Assembly (NCBI GenBank): GCA_949282215.1
Contig: CASDPF010000002.1
Coordinates: 62,001 to 126,000 of the forward strand
Direction: 5' to 3'
Length of the DNA: 64,000 bases
Origin: an uncultured bacterium
GTDB taxonomy: Bacteria; Cyanobacteriota; Vampirovibrionia; Gastranaerophilales; Gastranaerophilaceae
The notes beneath the pieces were generated by a model, which was not told the DNA's origin, did not search any database, and saw only the letters and a list, made by a program, of their open reading frames with translations. Below are positions 26,637 through 34,345 of this stretch, piece by piece. The stretch's first letter is position 1. Every line of letters starts with the position of its first letter. The translations under genes and the position numbers were made by a program.

Positions 26637-27530
26637 ATGAATTCTTATTATGAACTTCAAATAAAAATAAATCCTGATATGGAAGATATCATATCAGCGA
26701 TTTGTTTTGAGAATTTGCCTTGTGAAGGAGTTGTTCTGGCTGAAGAAACATATAAAGATTTAGAAATGATTTCTACAACTGAAGGTACTTTAAGGGTATT
26801 TTTGACAGAAAAAGCTGACGTAGAAACAATTCTAACTGAACAAAGAGCAATTCTGAAATCCAGAGGGTTTTCTGACGAAGAACTTGGCAGTTGGGAATTT
26901 TCTTATGTTGAAAAAGAAAATGAAGACTGGTCTAAAAAGTGGAAAGAAAAATGGGACGTGACGCACGTTACTGACAGAATAACTGTTGTTCCGGACTGGA
27001 TTGAATATACTCCAAAATATGATAATGAAGTTATCATAAAACTTGAACCGGGCTGTGCTTTCGGAACAGGAACACATTCTACGACGCAGCTTTGTATGAT
27101 GGCTATCGAAAAATATATGCCTAAAAATGCAGAAATTGCCGATATTGGAATGGGTTCAGGGATTTTAGCAATTTGTGCTAAAAAATTCGGTGCAAAATCA
27201 GCTTACGGATGTGATAACGACGAAACCGTAATTGATGTTGCAATAGAAAACGCACAAAAAAATAATGTTGAATGCGAGTTTGAACTAAATACCGCTGATA
27301 AATTATCCAAACAATTTGATTTTGTATTGGCCAATATTTTGCACAATGTACTTGCTGAAATTATGGGAGACTTGAAAGCCATAATGAAAGATAGAGCTTA
27401 CATGGTTCTATCCGGTATTTTAGATGAAAAGAAACCCGTTGTCCTTGAAGCAATAAAAAAACATAATTTGGAATTGGTAGAAGAAATGCACCAAAATCAA
27501 TGGGTTGCACTTGTTATTAAAAAATCTTAA
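26637..27530 (+). CDS. prmA: Ribosomal protein L11 methyltransferase
   Basis: The 297-residue protein has the N-terminal L11-recognition domain (ending WSKKWKEKWDVTHVTDRI). The PrmA core follows: LEPGCAFGTGTHSTTQLC, IADIGMGSGILAICAKKFG, YGCDNDETVIDVAIENA, DFVLANILHNVL. It trimethylates lysines and the N-terminus of L11 using SAM. It lies in the accD-accA-prmA-orf-kdsB series. Confidence 0.94.
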   Translation: MNSYYELQIKINPDMEDIISAICFENLPCEGVVLAEETYKDLEMISTTEGTLRVFLTEKADVETILTEQRAILKSRGFSDEELGSWEFSYVEKENEDWSKKWKEKWDVTHVTDRITVVPDWIEYTPKYDNEVIIKLEPGCAFGTGTHSTTQLCMMAIEKYMPKNAEIADIGMGSGILAICAKKFGAKSAYGCDNDETVIDVAIENAQKNNVECEFELNTADKLSKQFDFVLANILHNVLAEIMGDLKAIMKDRAYMVLSGILDEKKPVVLEAIKKHNLELVEEMHQNQWVALVIKKS

Positions 27531-27541
27531 GGAGAATAACA

Positions 27542-27955
27542 TTGTCTAATTTTGAGATTTTTATATTTATTATTTTTTTAATTTGCTTCATCTTAATATT
27601 TATAATACTGTTTAGCATATTTAGAAATATTATCAACGGAATATTTAACTATAACTATAAGGAACTCAAAACTAACATTTCTTCAAAACCTATAAACGTT
27701 TTTACCGTCAGACTTTCTTCTATTGACTATCTTGTATTTAATGGTTTTTGGGTAACTGTTGAAATATATTCGGATTTTATTATTTTTAAAATGTTTAATA
27801 AAGCTTTACTTATTAACGATTTATCTCAATTAAGTTTAACAGGCAAATTTACTTCAAAATTAGTTATCAAGTCTGATAATAATAAAATAGAGTTAGTTTT
27901 GGGTAAAAAAGAATATGCAATAATAAAAGATATTTTGGAGGGTAAAAATGTCTAA
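27542..27955 (+). CDS. Small membrane protein, unknown
   Basis: The 137-residue protein starts at TTG, 7 nt after AAGGAG. Residues 5-35 form one strongly hydrophobic segment (FEIFIFIIFLICFILIFIIL). The rest is a soluble domain of alternating beta-like hydrophobics (VFTVRLSSIDYLVF, FWVTVEIYSDFIIF). It overlaps kdsB by 8 bp, so it is translated with it. No family recognised; it may be a small anchored regulator. Confidence 0.6.
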   Translation: MSNFEIFIFIIFLICFILIFIILFSIFRNIINGIFNYNYKELKTNISSKPINVFTVRLSSIDYLVFNGFWVTVEIYSDFIIFKMFNKALLINDLSQLSLTGKFTSKLVIKSDNNKIELVLGKKEYAIIKDILEGKNV

Positions 27956-28682
27956 AACTGCAATAATCATACCTGCACGTTACGGATCTTCAAGATTAGA
28001 AGGTAAACCGCTGATTGAAGTCAATGGCAAACCTATAATTCAATGGGTATATGAAAAAGCACAACAAGCAAAACTTGCAGATATTATAATAGTAGCAACT
28101 GATGATGAGAGAATTTTTAAGACTGTAAAAGCTTTTGGCGGAAATGTAGAAATGACATCAGCAGACCATAAATGCGGCAGTGACAGAATTCGGGAAGTTG
28201 CAGAACGCCACCCTGAAATTTCTTACATTGTAAATCTACAAGGTGATGAACCTCTTATTAAACCTGAAAGCATTGATGCAGTAGCCAGAAATGTTCAAGA
28301 AGACGACAAAGCCGATATTTCTACACTTATAAGAATTTTAAAAGATGAAAAAGAAATTAACAATCCGAATTTGGTAAAATGTGTAATTGACAATAACGGC
28401 TATGCCCTCTATTTTTCACGCTCAAAAATACCTTATGAAAGAAATACCGAAATCGCTACATTCTATGGACACTTAGGAATATATGGGTATAAACGAGAAG
28501 CATTGATAAAAATGACCTCACTACCTCAAACACCTTTAGAAAAAACAGAAAGCTTAGAGCAATTAAGAGCATTAGAAAACGGAATGAAAATTAAAACATC
28601 TATCGTAGATTTTGTTCCTGTGGGCATTGACACAAAAGAAGATTTAGAAAAATTCAAACAAATAATAGCAAATAAGCTCTAA
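27948..28682 (+). CDS. kdsB: 3-deoxy-manno-octulosonate cytidylyltransferase
   Basis: The 244-residue protein has AIIIPARYGSSRLEGKPL, MTSADHKCGSDRI, VNLQGDEPLI and YFSRSKIPYERN, the KdsB signature set. It activates KDO to CMP-KDO for lipid A-core assembly, which argues for an LPS-bearing outer membrane. It is the last gene of the acc series and ends overlapping by 4 bp with the convergent XRE gene. Confidence 0.94.
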   Translation: MSKTAIIIPARYGSSRLEGKPLIEVNGKPIIQWVYEKAQQAKLADIIIVATDDERIFKTVKAFGGNVEMTSADHKCGSDRIREVAERHPEISYIVNLQGDEPLIKPESIDAVARNVQEDDKADISTLIRILKDEKEINNPNLVKCVIDNNGYALYFSRSKIPYERNTEIATFYGHLGIYGYKREALIKMTSLPQTPLEKTESLEQLRALENGMKIKTSIVDFVPVGIDTKEDLEKFKQIIANKL

Positions 28683-28903
28683 TCTTCTTCAAAGAAATAT
28701 TTTGGACTAACCTTAAAGATTTCAGAAAGTTTAAGAATCATCTTTAAACTGACTTTTTCTTTAAGGTTTTCTACTCTGCTTATAAATTCTCGTGAGCAGT
28801 TAATTTTTTCCGCAAATTCTTCCTGCGAAAGTTTTGATGATTTTCGAAGTTTCTTTATATTAGCAGAAATTATCATGTGATACATTACTTCATATTTTTG
28901 CAT
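28679..28903 (-). CDS. Small XRE-family HTH regulator, divergent from pilin
   Basis: The 74-residue protein is one Cro/CI HTH domain: NIKKLRKSSKLSQEEFAEKINCSREFISRVENLKEKVSLKMILKLSEIF. Several ATGs lie close together at the start (28903, 28885, 28876) and none has a clear ribosome site. The inverted repeat arm 28875-28894 lies over this start region, so the protein may also repress itself. It is divergent from the pilin gene at 28970. Confidence 0.82.
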   Translation of the reverse strand: MQKYEVMYHMIISANIKKLRKSSKLSQEEFAEKINCSREFISRVENLKEKVSLKMILKLSEIFKVSPKYFFEED

Positions 28904-28955
28904 ATTTATATTTTCTTTTGTTATGATGGATTTACTATGAAGTAATACATCACAT
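28875..28955. promoter_or_regulatory. Long inverted repeat flanking the XRE/pilin divergent promoter region
   Basis: Arms 28875-28894 and 28936-28955 are 20 nt each and match at 18 of 20 positions in inverted orientation (TATGAAGTAAT..ATCACAT), centred at 28915 between the two start codons. Two dimers bound here could cover both promoters. Confidence 0.6.
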
Positions 28956-28969
28956 CAAGGGGAAAAGAT

Positions 28970-29662
28970 ATGACTAACAAGGCATTCACATTGGCTGAGA
29001 CTTTAATAACCTTAAGTATTATTGGAATAGTTGCAGCAATGACACTTCCTACAGTAATTAATAAAATAAATATGCGACACTACATTACAATATTAAAAGA
29101 AGATTACTCAATCTTATCTCAAGCACATAATGCAATTACTGCTGAAAATGGTAGCTTTCAGACGGGACTCCAACCCTGTGGAAATAAAACAACAGGCAAA
29201 GATAAAAATAAATGTCTTATGGAACTTTTCCAAAAAAAAATAAAAAGCATAAGGACTTGCGAAACTCCATATAATATTGGGGATGAGAAAAATAGCTGCT
29301 TTACAGAATTCAGCAAAATAAAGCATTTAAACGGAACAAGTGCAAACTCAAACTACTTAAATAATGATTCAGCAACAATGATTCTAGCAAATGGAAGTGT
29401 TGTATTATTTTTTCTTGACAGTGCGACTTGCGAATATACATACGAAGGGTATTTTAATTATAAACGCTGCGGGTGGATAACAATAGATGTAAACGGATTA
29501 CAAAAGCCTAATACCTTTGGAAAAGATATTTATATCTTATATATTATGGACAAAGCTATTAAACCACTTGCTTATGAATATCTATATGAAAACAATAAAA
29601 ATGGAGATTGCACACCGGAAAGTAACGGTTTTAGCTGTTCCAGTCATTATTTACTGAAATAA
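28970..29662 (+). CDS. Prepilin-type protein, divergent from an XRE regulator
   Basis: The 230-residue protein has leader MTNKA, then FTLAETLITLSIIGIVAAMTLPTVI with Glu5. MILANGSVVLFF and ITIDVNGLQKPNTFGKDIYILYI follow, as in the paralogs. Six or more cysteines suggest disulfides after export. The ribosome site is AGGGG, 8 nt upstream. The operator-like inverted repeat at 28875-28955 separates it from its XRE partner. Confidence 0.85.
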   Translation: MTNKAFTLAETLITLSIIGIVAAMTLPTVINKINMRHYITILKEDYSILSQAHNAITAENGSFQTGLQPCGNKTTGKDKNKCLMELFQKKIKSIRTCETPYNIGDEKNSCFTEFSKIKHLNGTSANSNYLNNDSATMILANGSVVLFFLDSATCEYTYEGYFNYKRCGWITIDVNGLQKPNTFGKDIYILYIMDKAIKPLAYEYLYENNKNGDCTPESNGFSCSSHYLLK

Positions 29663-29695
29663 ATACAAAAAATTTGAAAAAATTATAAAAAGTGC

Positions 29696-29724
29696 TTGCA
29701 ATTTTTGTAAAATTAGGTTAATAT
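29696..29724 (+). promoter_or_regulatory. Predicted rpaB promoter
   Basis: TTGCAA, 17-nt spacer, TAATAT, with a leader of about 85 nt before the response-regulator start. Confidence 0.6.
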
Positions 29725-29816
29725 AACGTTATAAATATTAACAGAAATCAATATTTTTTAATATTTAAAATATTGGCAAAAAGGTGTAAGATTATTATTT
29801 AAGTAAGGAAAAGACT

Positions 29817-30566
29817 ATGACAGAAAACGTTGAAATGCCTAATGATTCTGAAGATCGTCAAAGAATACTTTTAGCTGATGATGAAGCAAGTATCAGACGA
29901 ATATTAGAAACACGCTTAAAAATGGCAGGTTATGATGTTGTAACAGCAGCAGACGGTGAAGAAGCAGTCAATGCTTTTAATAAATATAATCCTGATTTGG
30001 TTGTGTTAGACGTAATGATGCCAAAATTGGACGGTTATGGTGTAACAAGAGAAATTAGAAGAACAGCAGACGTTCCTATTATTATATTGACAGCTCTTGG
30101 AGATGTTTCAGAAAGAATTACAGGTTTGGAACTAGGTGCAGATGATTATGTAATAAAACCATTTTCACCAAAAGAACTTGAAGCACGTGTAAAAGCTGTT
30201 TTAAGAAGAACAAATAACAGAGAAACAGTTACTCCGACCGGAAAAGTAACTAAAAATGTAATTACAACAGGAAATATTAAAATTGATACAGCACGTCGAC
30301 AAGTATTCAGAAAGAATGAAAGAATACGTTTGACAGGTATGGAATTCAGCTTGTTAGAATTACTAGTTAATAATTCAGGACAAGCATTTTCAAGAAACGA
30401 AATATTGCAACATGTTTGGGCATATCCACCGGATCATCGTATTGATACAAGAGTTGTTGACGTACACATTTCAAGATTACGTTCAAAATTAGAAGCAGAT
30501 CCAGCAAATCCTGAATTAATCTTAACAGCTCGTGGCATTGGATATATGTTCCAAAGAATTAGCTAA
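29817..30566 (+). CDS. rpaB: OmpR-family response regulator, RpaB-like
   Basis: The 249-residue protein has a receiver domain (ILLADDEASIRRILETRLKMAGY, phosphoacceptor Asp in VVLDVMMPKLDGYG, TALGDVSERITGLELGADDYVIKPFSPKELEARV). It also has a winged-helix DNA-binding domain ending with RVVDVHISRLRSKLE and TARGIGYMF. The receiver is strikingly like cyanobacterial RpaB, the essential regulator of high-light and redox response. That is the strongest lineage marker in the window. No histidine kinase is adjacent. It has its own promoter and terminator. Confidence 0.85.
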   Translation: MTENVEMPNDSEDRQRILLADDEASIRRILETRLKMAGYDVVTAADGEEAVNAFNKYNPDLVVLDVMMPKLDGYGVTREIRRTADVPIIILTALGDVSERITGLELGADDYVIKPFSPKELEARVKAVLRRTNNRETVTPTGKVTKNVITTGNIKIDTARRQVFRKNERIRLTGMEFSLLELLVNNSGQAFSRNEILQHVWAYPPDHRIDTRVVDVHISRLRSKLEADPANPELILTARGIGYMFQRIS

Positions 30567-30584
30567 TATTTAAAATAAATAAAC

Positions 30585-30616
30585 AAAAAAGTCCGCTAAG
30601 TATAGTGGACTTTTTT
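30585..30616 (+). terminator. rpaB terminator
   Basis: GTCCGCTA and TAGTGGAC pair (one G-U) around an AGTA loop, extended by A/T runs and ending in TTTTTT. Confidence 0.85.
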
Positions 30617-30670
30617 ATTATAAAGACTTGATTTCGATAATGTTTATGATAATATAAAAAAGTAGCTTAT

Positions 30671-30747
30671 GGCGGATATCGTCAAGTGGTTAAGACCTCG
30701 GATTGTGGTTCCGATATACGTGGGTTCGAATCCCACTATCCGCCCCA
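30671..30747 (+). tRNA. tRNA-His (GTG)
   Basis: A 77-nt cloverleaf with the extra G-1:C73 pair typical of tRNA-His, acceptor GCGGATA/TATCCGC, anticodon stem TCGGA/TCCGA around TTGTGGT (anticodon GTG), and T-arm GTGGGTTCGAATCCCAC. CCA is encoded, unlike tRNA-Phe at 9221. Confidence 0.95.
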
Positions 30748-30759
30748 TTTATTAAAATT

Positions 30760-30779
30760 GACCCTTCGGGGTCTTTTTT
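30760..30779 (+). terminator. tRNA-His terminator
   Basis: GACCC-TTCG-GGGTC followed by TTTTTT, 12 nt after the tRNA. Confidence 0.85.
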
Positions 30780-31169
30780 ATTAGGTATAATGCTCGTTTC
30801 GAGGGTTCTAACCCTAGAATTTACCCCAAGATTTATTTGAGTGATTAAATATTCTGCAAGTCTTAAAAATTAAAAAATTATTAAAATCCTATAAATTCTC
30901 CTGAAATTAGTGAATAATATAAATGGTAATGTACCTCTTGTTAAGCAAAATCCTAGATGATTGATGTGTTTGCAAGGAGTAACTGAAAGTTTTTAGCACA
31001 GTGAAGCAGATGCTTTGCTGTGCTTTTGCGTCAAAAAAATTTCCGTAATGACAAAACCTTAAGCGAAATTTTTGAGAGGCATATTAGATAGCGTAACAAC
31101 GCTCTGCACACGTAGGCGGGCGAAAGAAGCAAAAGTTTACTTTTGATATAAGTACTATAAGGAGAACAA
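30780..31169 (+). other. 390-nt intergenic region with a long hairpin; no gene supported
   Basis: No frame longer than about 30 codons with a ribosome site is seen. At 30995-31024 AGCACAG, TG, AAGCA and their complements form a 12-bp interrupted stem followed by CTTTT; it may be a weak terminator or part of a structured RNA. The stretch 31030-31150 has less AT-rich pieces (GTAGGCGGGCG) unlike the flanks and could be a degraded repeat or an untranslated leader of the PP-loop gene. AAGGAG at 31158 belongs to the gene at 31170. Confidence 0.5.
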
Positions 31170-31952
31170 ATGGAAAAAGAATATCATATTTTATCACTAT
31201 CAGGAGGGAAAGATTCAACCGCACTTGCATTTTTTATGAAAGAGAATATGCCTGAGATTTTTGAAAAATTAGAGCTTGTCTTTTATGATACAGGATGTGA
31301 TTTACCTGAAACTTATGATTATCTAAATAAAATTGAAATATTTTTGAATAAAAAAATTACTAAAGTAAAACCTGAAAAAAGCTTTGAACATATTTTTCAT
31401 ACAAATTTTTTAATACCTGCTCCGCACAGAAGATATTGCACTGTTGAACTAAAAGTCAAGCCATCTTGGAAACATATATATAAAAAAATAGAAAAAGAAG
31501 GGCTGGGAATTTTTAATTTGTATATTGGTATTAGAGCTGATGAAGCTTGGCGTAAAGGAATTTCTCCCAAAACGGAACAAGAAAAAAAACTGGTTAATCC
31601 TAAATATCCATTTATTGATTATCTTATTACCAAAAGTGATGTAGAAAATATTCTTGTAAGTAAAGGAATTTTATATCCTGACTATTACAAGTGGAGAGCT
31701 AGGAATGGTTGTTATTTTTGTTTTTACCAAAAACCGATTGATTGGATTAATCTTTATGAAAAACATCCCGAATTATATAAAAAAGCAATGTACTATGAAG
31801 AAACAGGGTTAAAATCTCACGGAGAAATTTTTAGATGGTGTTCTTATGGCTCGTTAAGAGATATGATAAAAAAAGAAAATTTAGAAAAGATTAAGAAAAA
31901 TCAAACAATAATAAAACAAAAGCCTGAATTAAAATTGATAAAAATTTTATAA
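31170..31952 (+). CDS. PAPS-reductase-like PP-loop protein with cysteine cluster
   Basis: The 260-residue protein has LSLSGGKDSTALAFFM, the PP-loop of adenylating and sulfur-transfer enzymes. VFYDTGCDLPETYDYL and HRRYCTVELKVKP are as in the PAPS reductase/DndC/ThiI-like superfamily. Cysteines C90, C181, C184 (GCYFCF) and C224 could bind Zn or an Fe-S cluster. Such stand-alone proteins occur in phages and accessory regions and probably adenylate a substrate for sulfur insertion. They differ from the longer DndC. It has AAGGAG upstream and is convergent with a PLD gene (6-bp overlap). The substrate is unknown. Confidence 0.75.
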   Translation: MEKEYHILSLSGGKDSTALAFFMKENMPEIFEKLELVFYDTGCDLPETYDYLNKIEIFLNKKITKVKPEKSFEHIFHTNFLIPAPHRRYCTVELKVKPSWKHIYKKIEKEGLGIFNLYIGIRADEAWRKGISPKTEQEKKLVNPKYPFIDYLITKSDVENILVSKGILYPDYYKWRARNGCYFCFYQKPIDWINLYEKHPELYKKAMYYEETGLKSHGEIFRWCSYGSLRDMIKKENLEKIKKNQTIIKQKPELKLIKIL

Positions 31953-33152
31953 ATGACATTTAGGATCATTTTTATCAGTTAATCCATTATGATCATTATC
32001 AATTCCATCATAACAAGAGTATTTTGAATCTATTCCTTCTGCGTCAAGAGTACTATATAACCATTTGTTCGGTATTGATTTCCAAAGTTTATAAAAGTAC
32101 TTTGTTGTTTTATTTGCAATCCTTGAATTTTGTATTTTTAAAAAATTTTCATCATTAAAGTTTATTGCTGAATTTGTCCAATTTAAAGACCCAGTTAGCG
32201 TTATATAATTATCTATCACGGCTAATTTACAGTGCATTTTTCCTGCCCAATTTTCAACTTTAACAGGTATTTTGTTTTCTCTCATCAATTCTATATATCT
32301 GCTAAAGTCTTTTGCAAAAGAAGCATCGACAATTATTTTTACATCAACTCCTCTTTGTTGGGCTTTTATTAATTCTTCTAAAATTTTTTTGTTAGTAAAA
32401 TAAAACATTGCAATATATATTGATTCTTTTGCATTTTGAAGACTTGGAATTATTGCCTCATTTAAGATATTTTCATTTGGTGCAAAATAAATATCAAGTA
32501 TCGTTTTGTCATCTAAAATTAAATTTTTGGCAAATAATTTTCGTTTATCCAAGTGAAATTTTTCATCATTATACATTTGGGATACTTCTTGTCTATAAAG
32601 GTCAGCAACTTGCTTATCTTTTATTAAATATGCTACATTGGCATTAAAACCTCCTGAACAAGTTGAACTTATATTAGTAGAACCTGTCCATACATGGTTA
32701 TTTGAAAATATAAAGACCTTATTATGCATTAGATAACCAAGTTTTTTCTGTTTATCATAATATTCTTGCATTTCATCTCTAGTAGCAAAATCTGTTTTAA
32801 TATTTTTGCACATGTTTTTTAATTTATGAGTATCAGGATAATCATTTTGTCCTTTAGTATTGACATCAACAATCCCTCTTACTTTTATTTCAGGCTTATT
32901 ACATAAATTGATTATTTGATTAAAAATATCAGGTTGTTTGTATATTCCATACATCATAAAATCAAGAGATTTATTTTCATTTTTTAATTCTTGATAAAGC
33001 ACTTTAGCTGATTGAGTTCTAATTTGCGAAGAGGGTTCTTTATAAAAAGGATAATTAAACATCAAATCAATACTGTTATTTGCTACAGATACAGAAATTG
33101 GAATAATAGTATAGAGTAGTAAAATTATCAAAGATAAAAAAATTTTTTTCAT
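31947..33152 (-). CDS. Secreted phospholipase D-family protein
   Basis: The 401-residue protein starts with a signal peptide (MKKIFLSLIILLLYTIIPISVSVA). It has two PLD repeats. The first is MHNKVFIFSNNHVWTGSTNIS, where the Asp of HxKx4D is replaced by Ser. The second is MHCKLAVIDNYITLTGSLNW, a perfect HKD. The C-terminus SKYSCYDGIDNDHNGLTDKNDPKC resembles a calcium-binding thrombospondin-3-like repeat with paired cysteines. It is likely a periplasmic or secreted nuclease or phospholipase; the degenerate first motif may reduce or specialise activity. Confidence 0.8.
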   Translation of the reverse strand: MKKIFLSLIILLLYTIIPISVSVANNSIDLMFNYPFYKEPSSQIRTQSAKVLYQELKNENKSLDFMMYGIYKQPDIFNQIINLCNKPEIKVRGIVDVNTKGQNDYPDTHKLKNMCKNIKTDFATRDEMQEYYDKQKKLGYLMHNKVFIFSNNHVWTGSTNISSTCSGGFNANVAYLIKDKQVADLYRQEVSQMYNDEKFHLDKRKLFAKNLILDDKTILDIYFAPNENILNEAIIPSLQNAKESIYIAMFYFTNKKILEELIKAQQRGVDVKIIVDASFAKDFSRYIELMRENKIPVKVENWAGKMHCKLAVIDNYITLTGSLNWTNSAINFNDENFLKIQNSRIANKTTKYFYKLWKSIPNKWLYSTLDAEGIDSKYSCYDGIDNDHNGLTDKNDPKCHL

Positions 33153-33240
33153 TACGCTTATTATAGAACAAAAACATTAATAAAACTCCATATTTCTTTT
33201 TGGAAGTTATAAAATATTGTTAGATAAAAACGTGTAAATA

Positions 33241-33669
33241 TTATTTTAAAAACACTGTTTTTTTATTCAACTTATATAAATTCATATCCTCTGGATACAT
33301 CAGCCAAAGAGATATAGTATTTTTATTTGCTACAGCTCTTACTCGTTCGACATATCGCATATCTTTATTAACATCTTCAACTATTAAGACTATACCAGGA
33401 AATTTCCCCAAAACTGTACCATAGTATTGAGCTTGTCCAATAGATTCTGCCCACTTTACAGCAAAATCAAACTCTATTGCATGAGTACTGGTTACACAGT
33501 CTACTCTGGCTTTATCAGGTAAAACGACTTCCGTCGAACCACTATGAGCATCACACCAAGCTTTCTGATAATCTTTTTCATAATATACATGATGTTTCGG
33601 CGACTGAGCATAACTGGCAAGCCCTGTCATAATAATCATTATAAAGAAATATATAAATTTATTTAGCAT
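33241..33669 (-). CDS. Secreted small protein, possibly PD-(D/E)XK-like fold
   Basis: The 142-residue protein has a signal peptide ending near ASYAQ (residue 22). The core reads VVLPDKARVDCVTSTHAIEFDFAVKWAESIGQAQYYG. Here the spacing of Asp (RVDCVT), Glu (AIEFDFA) and Lys (KWAE), followed by a helix with Q..YYG, resembles restriction-like nuclease cores. I do not recognise a named family. It is next to a PLD gene and an exonuclease gene, so nucleic-acid processing outside the cytoplasm is a reasonable guess, no more. Confidence 0.55.
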   Translation of the reverse strand: MLNKFIYFFIMIIMTGLASYAQSPKHHVYYEKDYQKAWCDAHSGSTEVVLPDKARVDCVTSTHAIEFDFAVKWAESIGQAQYYGTVLGKFPGIVLIVEDVNKDMRYVERVRAVANKNTISLWLMYPEDMNLYKLNKKTVFLK

Positions 33670-33688
33670 AAATATACCCGACTAATTA

Positions 33689-34249
33689 TTAATTTATACA
33701 AGAACAAACCTCTTTCTTGATGTTTTTATATACATTAAAAGTAATCTCACAATCAACAAGAGCTCTATGATGCCCTTCTAATGATATATTATAATATTTT
33801 GCGATAGATTTTAAATTATGCTTCTTTATAGCACAATATTTTCTTGATAGTCGCATTGTATCTATAAAATCATTAGAAAACTCTTTCTTACAAAACCTTT
33901 TTAAATTGTCATAAATAAAGTTAATATCAAAATTCACATTATGCCCTAAAACATAATCATTTCCAACAAAATTTATAAAATGAGGTAAAACCTCTTTGAT
34001 TTTTGGTGCTGAAGCAACCATTTCATTTGTAATACCCGTCAAATTCATAATAAACGAATTAATTTTCTTAGACGGCTTCACTAACATAGAAAAAGTATCG
34101 ACAATTTCATCATTTTTAACTTTTATTGCAGATATCTCAATAATTTCACACTTTTCAGGAGAAAGTCCAGTAGTTTCAATATCTACAACCGTGTAATCTG
34201 ACGGAAAGCCCTCTACTAAATTACCCTTATTTCTTTTAATCAAAGTCAT
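33689..34249 (-). CDS. DnaQ-family 3'-5' exonuclease
   Basis: The 186-residue protein has the DEDDh exonuclease motifs: VVDIETTGLSPEKCEIIEIS (Exo I, D and E), VLGHNVNFDINFIYDNL (Exo II, D) and GHHRALVDCEITFNVY (Exo III, H and D). It resembles the epsilon subunit of DNA polymerase III or the exonuclease part of PolC/DinG, but is stand-alone. It acts in the cytoplasm in proofreading or repair. It sits 19 nt before the secreted protein gene at 33669 on the same strand. Confidence 0.85.
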   Translation of the reverse strand: MTLIKRNKGNLVEGFPSDYTVVDIETTGLSPEKCEIIEISAIKVKNDEIVDTFSMLVKPSKKINSFIMNLTGITNEMVASAPKIKEVLPHFINFVGNDYVLGHNVNFDINFIYDNLKRFCKKEFSNDFIDTMRLSRKYCAIKKHNLKSIAKYYNISLEGHHRALVDCEITFNVYKNIKKEVCSCIN

Positions 34250-34345
34250 GACTGTATTATATTCTAATTTTAACTAAGTTTCAAATAAATGAAGACAATT
34301 TAAAAAAAATTTGCTATAATCAAGATGAAAAACGGAGGGCTTTAA

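Noticed and set aside
30671-33240. Integrated element using tRNA-His as attachment site
   Set aside because: No integrase gene and no second copy of the tRNA 3' end found within the following 3 kb.
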